Positions 42,454 to 51,218 of a stretch of DNA of 64,000 nt are shown in pieces; the first letter of the stretch is position 1, and each line of letters begins with the position of its first letter. Under the pieces are notes generated by a model. That model made no database searches and was not told the origin of the DNA. It saw nothing but the letters and a program-made list of their open reading frames with translations. A program made the translations under genes and the position numbers. Source of the DNA: CAG-103 sp963627135. GTDB lineage: Bacteria; Bacillota; Clostridia; Oscillospirales; Oscillospiraceae. The DNA lies in the NCBI GenBank assembly GCA_963627135.1, contig CAVFZY010000010.1, forward strand, positions 124,001-188,000, in the 5' to 3' direction.

Positions 42454-43590
42454 ATGGACATCAGCAGCCGCAAAAAGAAAATACTTGCCGCGGTCATCGA
42501 GGAATACATCCGCACGGCGGAGCCGGTCGGCTCGAAGGCCATCGCCGCGAGCGCGGATCTCGGCTGTTCCTCGGCCACGATCCGCAACGAACTGGCGGAG
42601 CTGGCCGCCATGGGCTATCTCGAGCAGCCGCACACGTCGGCGGGCCGCGTGCCCACGCCGCTCGGCTACCGGATGTACGTCAACGAGCTCATGGAGCACA
42701 AGGACCTCACCGCCGAGGAGACGCAGGCCATCACGCAGAGTCTGACGGGCCGGCATCAGCGCGGCGAACTCATGACGGACGCGAGCCGTCTCGCCTCACA
42801 GCTGACGAACTACCCCGCCGTGACGCTCACGGCGAGCGCCGGCGTGACCATCCGCCGCTTCGACCTCATTTATCTCGACGCGAACAGCTTCATCATTGTG
42901 CTGCTCCTGAGCGACGACACGGTGAAAAACAAGCTCGTGCACCTGCCGGTCTCGGCCGACGAGCGCATGATCCGGAAGCTCGCCACCGTCTTCAACGCCC
43001 ACTTCACGGGCATCCACGAGAGCGACATCACCCCGGTGCTGATCCGCTCGGCGGAGCGCGCCGCGCAGGACAACCTCGGCATCACGGCCGTGCTCGCGGC
43101 CTTCGCCATTGAGGTGCTCACGGGCGCCGGCGCCGCGCAGACGTACCTCGTCGGCGAGTCGCAGCTGCTGCACCAGCCGGAGTTCCGCGACCCCGACAAG
43201 GCGCACCGCCTCATGAGCTACCTGTCCGACGGCAGCAACCTGCTCGACATCCCGATGGAGCAGCTCGGCGGCGACAACGAGGTGCGCGTGCTCATCGGCC
43301 CGGAGAATGTGGCCGAGGAGCTGCGCGACAGCAGCGTCGTGCTCGCGACGTATGATGCGGGCGAAAATATGCGGGGCCTGATCGGCGTGGTCGGCCCGAC
43401 GCGCATGGACTATTCCAAGGTCGCCGCGAAGCTCAGCTTCATCGCGGCCGGCCTTTCCAAGTTGCTCGGCGGCGGCACGCTTCCGCCCCCCGGGCTGGAC
43501 AACAAGCTGATCATTAAGGGAGACGATACAGATGAGCACGAAAACGAACGACCCGAAGCAGACGGCGCCGGAGACGGCTCCGGCCGCTGA
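42454..43590 (+). CDS. hrcA: Heat-inducible transcription repressor HrcA
   Basis: A 378-aa repressor of class I heat-shock genes. The winged-helix N-terminus (MDISSRKKKILAAVIEEYIRTAEPVGSKAIA, LGCSSATIRNELAELAAMGYLEQPHTSAGRVPT) is followed by the GAF-like HrcA domain (to about 345, MRGLIGVVGPTRMDYSKVAAKLSFIA). The ATG at 42454 follows GGAGGAG. A C-terminal extension (DEHENERPEADGAGDGSGR) comes from a 59-base overlap with grpE. It acts through the CIRCE element just upstream, with activity helped by chaperonins in known systems. Confidence 0.95.
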   Translation: MDISSRKKKILAAVIEEYIRTAEPVGSKAIAASADLGCSSATIRNELAELAAMGYLEQPHTSAGRVPTPLGYRMYVNELMEHKDLTAEETQAITQSLTGRHQRGELMTDASRLASQLTNYPAVTLTASAGVTIRRFDLIYLDANSFIIVLLLSDDTVKNKLVHLPVSADERMIRKLATVFNAHFTGIHESDITPVLIRSAERAAQDNLGITAVLAAFAIEVLTGAGAAQTYLVGESQLLHQPEFRDPDKAHRLMSYLSDGSNLLDIPMEQLGGDNEVRVLIGPENVAEELRDSSVVLATYDAGENMRGLIGVVGPTRMDYSKVAAKLSFIAAGLSKLLGGGTLPPPGLDNKLIIKGDDTDEHENERPEADGAGDGSGR

Positions 43591-44149
43591 AGACGTAAAG
43601 ACCGACACGGCCGCCCCGGCCGCCGAGACCGAAGAAACTCCGGCAAAGCAGGACGGCAGGAAGGCCGACAAGAAGGAAGCCAAAAAAGAAAAGGAACCCA
43701 AGGAAAAGAAAGAGACGAAAAAAGAGATCGAAGCCGATCTCGCAGCGGAGAAAGACAAGTACCTCCGCCTGCTCGCCGAATATGACAACTACCGCCGCCG
43801 CAGCACCCGTGAGCGCGAAGCGATCTACACGGACGTCCGCTGCGACACGCTCAAAAAGTTCCTGCCGGTGTACGACAGTCTGTCCCGCGCCCTGGCGCAG
43901 ACACCGGACGATGACCCCGCCCGCAAGGGCCTTGAGGGCATCATGAACCAGTACGACACCGCGCTCAGCCAGCTCGGTGTGACGGCGATCGAAGCCGTCG
44001 GCCAACCGTTTGACGCCAACCGCCACAACGCCGTCATGCACATCGAGGATGATGCCTACGGCGAGGGCGTTGTCGTGGAGGAGTTTGAAAAGGGCTTTTG
44101 CATCGGCGAGCGCGTGCTGCGCTATTCCGTCGTGAAGGTCGCAAACTGA
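43532..44149 (+). CDS. grpE: Nucleotide exchange factor GrpE
   Basis: A 205-aa co-chaperone that releases ADP from DnaK. A long Lys/Glu/Ala-rich N-terminal segment (1-65) leads into the dimerising helix (EADLAAEKDKYLRLLAEYDNYRRRSTRERE) and the beta-domain (FDANRHNAVMHIEDDAYGEGVVVEEFEKGFCIGERVLRYSVVKVA). The ATG at 43532 follows AAGGGAG within the end of hrcA. Confidence 0.95.
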   Translation: MSTKTNDPKQTAPETAPAAEDVKTDTAAPAAETEETPAKQDGRKADKKEAKKEKEPKEKKETKKEIEADLAAEKDKYLRLLAEYDNYRRRSTREREAIYTDVRCDTLKKFLPVYDSLSRALAQTPDDDPARKGLEGIMNQYDTALSQLGVTAIEAVGQPFDANRHNAVMHIEDDAYGEGVVVEEFEKGFCIGERVLRYSVVKVAN

Positions 44150-44202
44150 TCCCAATATAAATTTGTATACACAATCTGCTTTCAATACAGGAGGAAATCA
44201 TT

Positions 44203-46068
44203 ATGAGTAAAATTATCGGTATCGACCTTGGCACCACGAACAGCTGCGTCTCCGTCATGGAGGGCGGCGAAGCGACCGTCATCCCCAACGCGGAAGGTCA
44301 TCGCACCACCCCGTCCGTCGTCGCGTTCTCCAAGACCGGCGAGCGTATGGTCGGCCAGGTGGCAAAGCGTCAGGCCGTCACGAACCCGGACCGCACGATC
44401 AGCTCGATCAAGCGCGAGATGGGCTCGGATTATAAAGTCACCATCGACAGCAAGAAGTACACCCCGCAGGAGATCAGCGCCATGATCCTGCAGAAGCTGA
44501 AGGCCGATGCGGAAGCCTATCTCGGCGAGCCCGTGACCGAAGCCGTCATCACCGTGCCGGCCTACTTCACCGACGCGCAGCGCCAGGCGACGAAGGACGC
44601 CGGCAAGATCGCCGGCCTCGACGTCAAGCGCATCATCAACGAGCCGACGGCGGCCGCGCTGGCCTACGGCCTTGATAAGGAGACCGACCAGAAGATCATG
44701 GTCTACGACCTCGGCGGCGGCACGTTCGACGTCTCCGTGCTGGAGATCGGCGACGGTGTCATCGAAGTGCTGGCCACGGCCGGCAACAACCGCCTCGGCG
44801 GCGACGACTTCGACCAGTGCATCACCAACTACCTCGTGCAGGAGTTCAAGAAGAGCGACGGCATTGACCTCTCCGGCGACCGCGTGGCCATGCAGCGCCT
44901 GAAGGAAGCTGCCGAGAAGGCGAAGATCGAGCTGTCCGGCGTGACGAGCACGAACATCAACCTGCCGTACATCACGGCGGACGCGACCGGCCCGAAGCAC
45001 CTGGACGTGACGCTCACGCGCGCCAAGTTCAATGAGCTGACCGCCCACCTCGTCGAAAAGACCGCAGGCCCGGTGCGTCAGGCCATGAGCGACGCCGGCA
45101 TCAGCGCATCCGACCTGACGAAGGTCCTGCTTGTCGGCGGCTCCAGCCGTGTTCCGGCCGTGCAGGAAATGGTCAAGAAGCTCACCGGCAAGGAAGGCTT
45201 CAAGGGCATCAACCCCGATGAGTGCGTGGCCGACGGCGCTGCCATCCAGGGCGGCGTGCTCGGCGGCGACGTCGCGGGCGTGGTCCTGCTCGACGTGACC
45301 CCGCTGTCCCTCGGCATCGAGACCCTCGGCGGCGTGTGCACGAAGCTCATCGAGCGCAACACCACCATCCCGACCAAGAAGAGCCAGGTGTTCTCCACCG
45401 CAGCCGACAACCAGACCTCTGTCGAGGTCAACGTCCTGCAGGGCGAGCGTGAGATGGCCGCTTACAACAAGAGCCTCGGCCGCTTCCAGCTCGACGGCAT
45501 CGCCCCGGCCCGCCGCGGTGTGCCGCAGATCGAGGTCACGTTCGACATCGACGCCAACGGCATCGTGAACGTCTCCGCCAAGGACCTCGGCACCGGCAAG
45601 GAGCAGCACATCACCATCACCTCCTCGACCAACATGTCCAAGGAGGACGTGGACAAGGCTGTCCGCGAGGCGGAGCAGTACGCCGCCGAGGACGCCAAGC
45701 GCAAGGAAGAGATCGACACCCGCAACCAGGGCGACCAGATGGTCTACCAGACCGAGCGCACGCTCGAGGAGCTGGGCGACAAGGTCGACGGCGCGGAGAA
45801 GGCCGAGGTCGAAAGCAAGCTCAACGAGCTCAAGGAGACCCTCAAGGGCAGCGACACCGCAGCCATCAAGGCCGCGACCGAGGCGCTGACGCAGGTGTTC
45901 TACAAGCTCAGCGAGAAGATGTATCAGCAGGCCAACCCGCAGGGCCAGCCGGGCGCGAACCCGGGCTGTGACCCGAACTGCCAGGGCGGCGACTGCGGCA
46001 ACGGCGGCGACAACGGCCAGCAGTACTACGACGCGGACTACACCGTCGTCGACGACGACAAGAAGTAA
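44203..46068 (+). CDS. dnaK: Molecular chaperone DnaK (Hsp70)
   Basis: A 621-aa Hsp70. The actin-like ATPase domain begins IGIDLGTTNSCVSV and has VYDLGGGTFDVSVLEIGDG and VLLVGGSSRVPAVQ; the substrate-binding domain follows from about residue 385 (LLDVTPLSLGIETLGG). It lacks the long insert of Gram-negative DnaK, as in Firmicutes. The C-terminal tail before the acidic DVVDDDKK-like end is odd: it contains three cysteines (GCDPNCQGGDCGNGG). AGGAGG precedes the ATG. Confidence 0.97.
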   Translation: MSKIIGIDLGTTNSCVSVMEGGEATVIPNAEGHRTTPSVVAFSKTGERMVGQVAKRQAVTNPDRTISSIKREMGSDYKVTIDSKKYTPQEISAMILQKLKADAEAYLGEPVTEAVITVPAYFTDAQRQATKDAGKIAGLDVKRIINEPTAAALAYGLDKETDQKIMVYDLGGGTFDVSVLEIGDGVIEVLATAGNNRLGGDDFDQCITNYLVQEFKKSDGIDLSGDRVAMQRLKEAAEKAKIELSGVTSTNINLPYITADATGPKHLDVTLTRAKFNELTAHLVEKTAGPVRQAMSDAGISASDLTKVLLVGGSSRVPAVQEMVKKLTGKEGFKGINPDECVADGAAIQGGVLGGDVAGVVLLDVTPLSLGIETLGGVCTKLIERNTTIPTKKSQVFSTAADNQTSVEVNVLQGEREMAAYNKSLGRFQLDGIAPARRGVPQIEVTFDIDANGIVNVSAKDLGTGKEQHITITSSTNMSKEDVDKAVREAEQYAAEDAKRKEEIDTRNQGDQMVYQTERTLEELGDKVDGAEKAEVESKLNELKETLKGSDTAAIKAATEALTQVFYKLSEKMYQQANPQGQPGANPGCDPNCQGGDCGNGGDNGQQYYDADYTVVDDDKK

Positions 46069-46098
46069 ACACCCCGCCCCCGACACGGGCAAAGCAAC

Positions 46099-46125
46099 GC
46101 GGGCGCGCCGAACAAGCGCGCCCGC
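46099..46125 (+). terminator. Possible attenuating hairpin between dnaK and dnaJ
   Basis: GCGGGCGCGC and GCGCGCCCGC pair around a seven-base loop; only a weak T run follows (ATTTGGAGCTTTT). It may reduce read-through into dnaJ or stabilise the dnaK mRNA 3' end. Confidence 0.5.
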
Positions 46126-46183
46126 ATTTGGAGCTTTTCCGCCCCTTTGGGGGCGTTTAATACACATCAGTTGAGGTTCATGT

Positions 46184-47338
46184 ATGGCTGAAAAACGAGA
46201 TTATTATGAAGTGCTCGGCATCGCCAAAGGCGCATCCGAGGACGAGATCAAAAAAGCCTACCGCAAGCTGGCCAAGGCCAACCACCCGGACCTGCATCCG
46301 GGCGACAAGGAATGCGAGGAGCGCTTCAAGGAGATCAACGAGGCCTACGAGGTGCTGTCCGATCCCGACAAGCGCGCGAAGTATGACCAGTTCGGCCATG
46401 CGGCGTTCGACCCGTCCGCCGGCGGCCCCGGCGGCGCCGGTTTCGGCGGCTTCGGCGGCTTTGGCGACATTTTCGGCGGCGGCTTCGGGGACATCTTCGG
46501 GGATATCTTCGGCGGCGGCTTCGGCGGCGGACAGACCCAGCGCAGCGGCCCGCGCCGGGGCGAAAACCTGCGCGTGCGCCTGAACATCACCTTTGAAGAG
46601 GCGGCGTTCGGCTGCGAAAAGGAGATCAACGTCGGCCGTGTCGAGCAGTGCCCGGACTGCAAGGGCACCGGCTGCGCCCCCGGCACCACGCCGGAGGTCT
46701 GCCCGGACTGCAACGGCACCGGCAGCGTGCGCACCACGCAGCGCACCCCGTTCGGCGTGATGCAGACCAGCGGCGCGTGCAAGAAGTGCGGCGGCCGCGG
46801 CAAGATCATCCACCAGCCGTGCCCGCGCTGCGGCGGCCGCGGCGCCGTGCGCAAGAATCAGACCATCAAGGTCAAGATCCCGGCCGGCATCGACGACGGC
46901 CAGACGCTGAATCTGCGCGGCAAGGGCAACGTCGGGCTCGACGGCGGACCGGCGGGCGACCTGCTCATCACGGTCTTTGTCAAGCCGCACCCGCTCTTCG
47001 AGCGCGACGGCAACTCCGTGCTCATGGAGATGCCGGTCACGTTTGCGCAGGCGGCGCTCGGCGCCGAGATCGAGGTGCCGACGATCGACGGCCGCGTCAA
47101 ACTCACCATCCCCGAGGGGACGCAGCCGGGCAGCGTGTTCCGCCTGCGCGGCAAGGGCATCCCGTACCTGCAGAGCAAGGGCGGCGGCCGCGGCGACCAG
47201 TTCGTCACGATCACGGTCACGGTGCCGAAGAACATGACGGCCGAACAAAAGGAGCGCCTGCGCGCCTATGCCGAGGCGATGAACGAAGCGGTCAGCGAGG
47301 GCCGCAGCGGCATCTTCGGCAATAAGAAAAAGCGCTGA
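46184..47338 (+). CDS. dnaJ: Chaperone DnaJ (Hsp40)
   Basis: A 384-aa class I DnaJ. The J domain (5-70) has the HPD motif in ANHPDLHPGD; a Gly/Phe-rich linker (about 75-120) follows; then four zinc-binding repeats (CPDCKGTGC, CPDCNGTGS, CKKCGGRGK, CPRCGGRGA) and the C-terminal substrate domains. It stimulates DnaK ATPase and hands over clients. It closes the heat-shock block; the 115-base gap from dnaK contains a GC hairpin. Confidence 0.96.
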   Translation: MAEKRDYYEVLGIAKGASEDEIKKAYRKLAKANHPDLHPGDKECEERFKEINEAYEVLSDPDKRAKYDQFGHAAFDPSAGGPGGAGFGGFGGFGDIFGGGFGDIFGDIFGGGFGGGQTQRSGPRRGENLRVRLNITFEEAAFGCEKEINVGRVEQCPDCKGTGCAPGTTPEVCPDCNGTGSVRTTQRTPFGVMQTSGACKKCGGRGKIIHQPCPRCGGRGAVRKNQTIKVKIPAGIDDGQTLNLRGKGNVGLDGGPAGDLLITVFVKPHPLFERDGNSVLMEMPVTFAQAALGAEIEVPTIDGRVKLTIPEGTQPGSVFRLRGKGIPYLQSKGGGRGDQFVTITVTVPKNMTAEQKERLRAYAEAMNEAVSEGRSGIFGNKKKR

Positions 47339-47352
47339 GCGGAAAAACATAC

Positions 47353-47391
47353 AAAAGCCAGTCACGGCTCTGCCGTGGCTGGCTTTTTTGT
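47353..47391. terminator. Terminator between dnaJ and coaX
   Basis: AAAAGCCAGTCACGG, CTCTG, CCGTGGCTGGCTTTTTT with one G-T pair. It serves the convergent dnaJ (plus) and coaX (minus) genes. Confidence 0.85.
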
Positions 47392-47398
47392 GCGCGCA

Positions 47399-48172
47399 CT
47401 AACGCTTGCGCTTATTTTTCTGATACAGGACCCACAGGCCGTTGAGCAGCAGGTTCTTGTCGTACGTAATCTCGCGCCGGCAGTACGGGATGATGTAGCC
47501 GCCGAGACCGCCGGTCGCGATGACGGTGGCGGGCTCGCCGAGCTCGTCCTCCATGCGGCTGATCATGCCGTCGAGCATGGCCGCCGTACCGTAGACGCTG
47601 CCGGAGCGCATGGACTCGACCGTGTCGGTGCCGATACACTTTTTCGGCGCATCGAGCGAAATGTGCGGCAGCTGCGACGTGCCGTTCGCAAGCGCCTCGA
47701 GCGAGATGCGCACACCGGGGATGATGGCCCCGCCAAGCACGCGTGCCTGACGGTCAATGGCGATCATGGTGGTCGCCGTGCCGATATCGATGATGATCAG
47801 CGGCGGCGCGTGCAGCTCGAGCGCGGCGACCGCGCCGACAACGAGGTCGCTGCCCATGGTGGCGGGATTGTCGAGCGCGATGTTCAGCCCCGTTTTCATG
47901 CCGGGGCCGACGACGAGCGGGCGGATGCCCGTGATCATGCGCACGGCGGCGATGAGCGCGCCGTTGATTGGCGGCACGACGGACGACAAAATGGCGCCGT
48001 CGATGCTCTCCGGCGCGATGCCGGAAAATTCGATCACCTGCCGCAGCGAGATGGCGTACTCGTGCGCGGTCTTGTCGCGGTCGGTCTCCAGACGGGCAAT
48101 GTTGCGGATGCCGGACTCGTCGAGAAAACCGATCACAATATTCGTATTGCCAACGTCCAGAGCCAGCAGCAT
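47399..48172 (-). CDS. coaX: Type III pantothenate kinase
   Basis: A 257-aa ASKHA-fold kinase performing the first step of coenzyme A synthesis from pantothenate. Type III motifs are LALDVGNTNIVIG at the N-terminus, GMKTGLNIALDNPATMGSDLVVGAVAA, and IIDIGTATTMIAID. It lies one base after the end of an ECF-transporter S component on the same strand, so the vitamin importer and the enzyme that traps the vitamin are made together. Confidence 0.95.
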   Translation of the reverse strand: MLLALDVGNTNIVIGFLDESGIRNIARLETDRDKTAHEYAISLRQVIEFSGIAPESIDGAILSSVVPPINGALIAAVRMITGIRPLVVGPGMKTGLNIALDNPATMGSDLVVGAVAALELHAPPLIIIDIGTATTMIAIDRQARVLGGAIIPGVRISLEALANGTSQLPHISLDAPKKCIGTDTVESMRSGSVYGTAAMLDGMISRMEDELGEPATVIATGGLGGYIIPYCRREITYDKNLLLNGLWVLYQKNKRKR

Positions 48173-48173
48173 A

Positions 48174-48770
48174 TCAATCCACCGGGCCTTTCTTGCCGGC
48201 CGCGATCAGCCGGGTGATGGTCGGGCTCAGGACGAGGTTCACGCCCAGCTCGAGCAGGAAATTCACGCCCACGAGGGTCGTGACGATATAGGTCGCGACA
48301 GCCGTGCCGCCGGCCCATGCCTGCAGCTGCGGCTGGTAAAACAGCACCATGGCGAGCACGAACAGCCCGGTGTTGACGACCGGCGCGGCAGCAGCCGCGG
48401 TGACGGCGCCCGCGAGCGCGTGCTTTTGGCTGATGGCGCGATAGAGCAGACCGGCCACATAACCTGCCGCCGTGCCCTTAACAAGGCAGAGGAGCACGGT
48501 CGTGACCGGGCGCGCGGAAAACATGATGTAGCCGCCCCCATCGGCGCCGGTGACGACGGCGATCGTGACGACGACGCCAAACACGAAGCCGAGCCACGCG
48601 CCGGCGCTGACACCGTAGACGGCTGCGCCGACCACGATCGGGATCAGCACGAGCGACACGGCGAACGGGCCGACCTTGATGAAGCTGCCGAGCAGCTGCA
48701 GCACGACGACGATGGCGGTGAAGAGTGCAAGCCCAGCCAGACGCCGGGTCTTACCATTGCTGTTATTCAT
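48174..48770 (-). CDS. ECF transporter S component, probably for pantothenate
   Basis: A 198-aa integral membrane protein with six hydrophobic helices. The N-terminal LAGLALFTAIVVVLQLLG helix and FAVSLVLIPIVVGAAVYGVSAGAWLGFVFG are typical of ECF substrate-binding S components. The shared EcfA/T energising module is not in the window. Adjacency to coaX points to pantothenate (PanT-like), which is inference. A GGAGG-type ribosome site (TAGGAGGTATC on the minus strand) precedes the ATG. Confidence 0.85.
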   Translation of the reverse strand: MNNSNGKTRRLAGLALFTAIVVVLQLLGSFIKVGPFAVSLVLIPIVVGAAVYGVSAGAWLGFVFGVVVTIAVVTGADGGGYIMFSARPVTTVLLCLVKGTAAGYVAGLLYRAISQKHALAGAVTAAAAAPVVNTGLFVLAMVLFYQPQLQAWAGGTAVATYIVTTLVGVNFLLELGVNLVLSPTITRLIAAGKKGPVD

Positions 48771-48843
48771 TTTGATACCTCCTAAGCTGCTGTTCCCGCT
48801 CCGGGCGGGATATAGCGCAGGAGTATCTTACCCAATCCGGCGC

Positions 48844-48897
48844 AAAAAATCAAGAGCGGACGCGCAAACTTTGCACGTCCGCCCATGACATTTTTTT
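48844..48897. terminator. Terminator after nadE
   Basis: GCGGACG (48856-48862) and CGTCCGC (48876-48882) form a stem with T runs on both sides when read on either strand (AAAAAA at 48844, TTTTTTT at 48891). On the minus strand it follows nadE. Confidence 0.75.
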
Positions 48898-48903
48898 ATG
48901 AGA

Positions 48904-50802
48904 TCATTTCAGCGCGTCCACGGTCGCCAGATACAGGGCATCGGAGCCGTCGGACGGCATGGTGAAGCCGGTGCGCGGCGAGAAGCTGAAGCCGTTGAGC
49001 GTCGGGCCGTCCTGCAGGCAGGAACGCTTGAACTGCTGGCTGAAGAGGCGGCGGCAGTAGCTGCGCAGCCACTTTTTGAGCGTCGCGTGGTCAAACTCGT
49101 CGCCGTAGGCGATGTCGGCCAGACGCAGCACCTTCTCGGGCACGAAGCCGTGATCGACCAGATAATACAGGAAGAAGTCCTGGAGGTTGTACGGGCCGAC
49201 GGAGTCCTCGCTCTTCTGGGCGATCTCGCCGTTGCGCGTCGGGGGCAGCAGCTCGGGGCTGACCGGCGTGTCGAGCACGTCGAGCAGGGCCTTGGCGAGC
49301 ACCTGGTCGTCCGTCGTCTCGGCGACGTAGCGCACGACCATCTGCACCATGGTCTTGGTGGAGCCGGCGTTGACGTCGTACATGGAGATGTGGTCGCCGT
49401 TGTAGGTGCACCAGCCGTCGGCAAACTCGCTCATGTCCTCAGTGCCGACATGGATGCCGCCGTCGGCAAAGCCGTTGGCCACGTCCATGAGGATCTGGGT
49501 GCGCTCGCGCGCCTGCGAGTTTTCGTACACGACGTTGCGGTTTTCGGGGTCGTGGCCGATGTCTTTAAAGTGCTGCATGACGCTCTCGCCGATGTCGATG
49601 ACGCGCACGGTCGCGCCGAGCTGCTCGGACACGATGATGGCGTTGGACTTCGTGCGGTCGGTCGTGCCGAAGCACGGCATGGTCACGGCGGTGACGTAGT
49701 CGGCCGGCAGGCCCATCATCTTCACGGCCTCGGCGCAGATGATAACGGCGAGCGTGGAGTCCACGCCGCCGGAGATGCCGACGACCGGGTGCTTGAGGCC
49801 TGCGTACTGCATACGGCGCACGAGGCTGGCTGCCTGCATGTGCAGCAGGCGCTTGGCCGCGGCGTGGTAATCGGCCGGGTCGTCCGGGCGGTAGGGGTAC
49901 TTGCCGAACGGGCGGGTGAGCACGGTCTCCGCAACGCCCTCGCCCCACTCGGTGACGACGTAGGACGCAGCGTCGCCGGTGAAGGCCACGTCCTTGCGGC
50001 GCGCGGCGATGAGCAGCTGCACATCGAGCTCGGTCACGACGTCGGAGCAGCCGTCCTCGGCGCTGCCGAGCACCTTGCCGTCCTCGGCGATGAGGCACAG
50101 GCCGGAATACGTCGCGTCGGTGCTCGACTCGCCGAAGCCGGGGGCCGCCAGCACGACGCCGGCGTGCAGCTTCGCGCTCTCGGCGCGCACGGCCGTGGTC
50201 ACGCGGCAGGCGGAGTCCGTCGCCATCGGGAAGCCCGCCATCTCGACGAGCACGGTCGCACCGGCGAGCGCATGACGCACGGCCGGGGACACCGGGGCGG
50301 ACACGTCCGCGCCGACGAGCACGGCGACGTTCAGCTCGCTGACCGCGCTGTGCTGGAACAGCTGCTGCGGGTGGAAATCGACCGGGCCGAGGGAGCCGAT
50401 CTGAATATCGTCGAGCAGCGCGCCGGGCAGGGCGAAGTGCTTATCGCCCGGGCAGCTGGCCGGCACGACGCCGAGCAGTTCGCCATTGCACACAACAGCC
50501 GCCGCGTCATACACCTTCGCGCCCTGCGCGACCGGCAGGCCGACGAACACGAGCATGTCCTTGCCCTCGGACGCCTGGACGACCTTCTCGAGCGCGGCCG
50601 CCGCGCCCGCGAGCAGGGTGTTCTGGTAGAACAGATCGCCGCAGGTGGCGCCCGTGAGCGTCAGCTCCGGGAACACGAGTACCTTCACGCCGAGGCGTGC
50701 GTGCTCGTCCATGGCGCGGATGACGGCATCCGCATTGAACATCGGGTCTGCTACCCGGATCTCGGGAGCAGCCGCTGCAACCTTGATAAATCCGTGTTTC
50801 AT
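48904..50802 (-). CDS. nadE: NAD+ synthase with degenerate glutaminase domain
   Basis: A 632-aa two-domain NadE. The C-terminal synthetase domain is intact: HPVVGISGGVDSTLAVIICAEA P-loop, MPCFGTTDRTKSNA, GTEDMSEFADGW. It makes NAD+ from deamido-NAD, ATP and nitrogen. The N-terminal nitrilase-like glutaminase domain (1-260) keeps Glu46 (VFPELTLTG), but the usual catalytic Lys (VPKT) is Ala115 (VPAS) and the usual Cys (CEDLW) is Gly164 in VAVLVGADVSAPV. It probably cannot use glutamine and depends on free ammonia. It is transcribed alone; start ATG 50802 after AAGGAAG. Confidence 0.92.
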   Translation of the reverse strand: MKHGFIKVAAAAPEIRVADPMFNADAVIRAMDEHARLGVKVLVFPELTLTGATCGDLFYQNTLLAGAAAALEKVVQASEGKDMLVFVGLPVAQGAKVYDAAAVVCNGELLGVVPASCPGDKHFALPGALLDDIQIGSLGPVDFHPQQLFQHSAVSELNVAVLVGADVSAPVSPAVRHALAGATVLVEMAGFPMATDSACRVTTAVRAESAKLHAGVVLAAPGFGESSTDATYSGLCLIAEDGKVLGSAEDGCSDVVTELDVQLLIAARRKDVAFTGDAASYVVTEWGEGVAETVLTRPFGKYPYRPDDPADYHAAAKRLLHMQAASLVRRMQYAGLKHPVVGISGGVDSTLAVIICAEAVKMMGLPADYVTAVTMPCFGTTDRTKSNAIIVSEQLGATVRVIDIGESVMQHFKDIGHDPENRNVVYENSQARERTQILMDVANGFADGGIHVGTEDMSEFADGWCTYNGDHISMYDVNAGSTKTMVQMVVRYVAETTDDQVLAKALLDVLDTPVSPELLPPTRNGEIAQKSEDSVGPYNLQDFFLYYLVDHGFVPEKVLRLADIAYGDEFDHATLKKWLRSYCRRLFSQQFKRSCLQDGPTLNGFSFSPRTGFTMPSDGSDALYLATVDALK

Positions 50803-50834
50803 GTTGATTCTTCCTTTTCTCGATTCTTCTATTT

Positions 50835-51215
50835 CTAATTTGCTTTTTCGAATGTAAAGAGCGCCGCGTCGTAAAACTTCAGCACCGCGCCGCGCACGGG
50901 CACATATTCCTTTTCGGACGCCGTCACGGTGACGGTGCCGTCACCCGCCTCGGCGTGCGCGGTCTCGTCGAGCACGGGCAGGACGTTGGCATTGAGCTCC
51001 TGCGCCAGCTCCTCGAGGTGCTGGGCGTAATACGCGCTGTCGTGCGGCGGCGTGTAGCCCGGCACGGGGTCTGCGCCCCGCGTGAGGCAGAACACGACCA
51101 TCAGCACCGACAGCAGCAGCACGAAGCCGCCGCCCACGGGCCCGAGCCAGCGGGCGATCTGCGCGCCGGGCTCCTCCTTCGCGGTCGGGTCCGGCGGCGG
51201 GACGATCTTCGGCAT
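50835..51215 (-). CDS. Small single-pass membrane protein downstream of glyS
   Basis: A 126-aa protein with an acidic, proline-rich N-terminus, one membrane helix (about 26-46, GPVGGGFVLLLSVLMVVFCL) and an outside C-terminal domain (about 55-126, AQHLEELAQELNANVLPVLDE, then EKEYVPVRGAVLKFYDAALFTFE). I do not recognise the family. It begins three bases after the glyS stop with only a weak ribosome site, so translation is probably coupled to glyS. Confidence 0.65.
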   Translation of the reverse strand: MPKIVPPPDPTAKEEPGAQIARWLGPVGGGFVLLLSVLMVVFCLTRGADPVPGYTPPHDSAYYAQHLEELAQELNANVLPVLDETAHAEAGDGTVTVTASEKEYVPVRGAVLKFYDAALFTFEKAN

Positions 51216-51218
51216 GGC

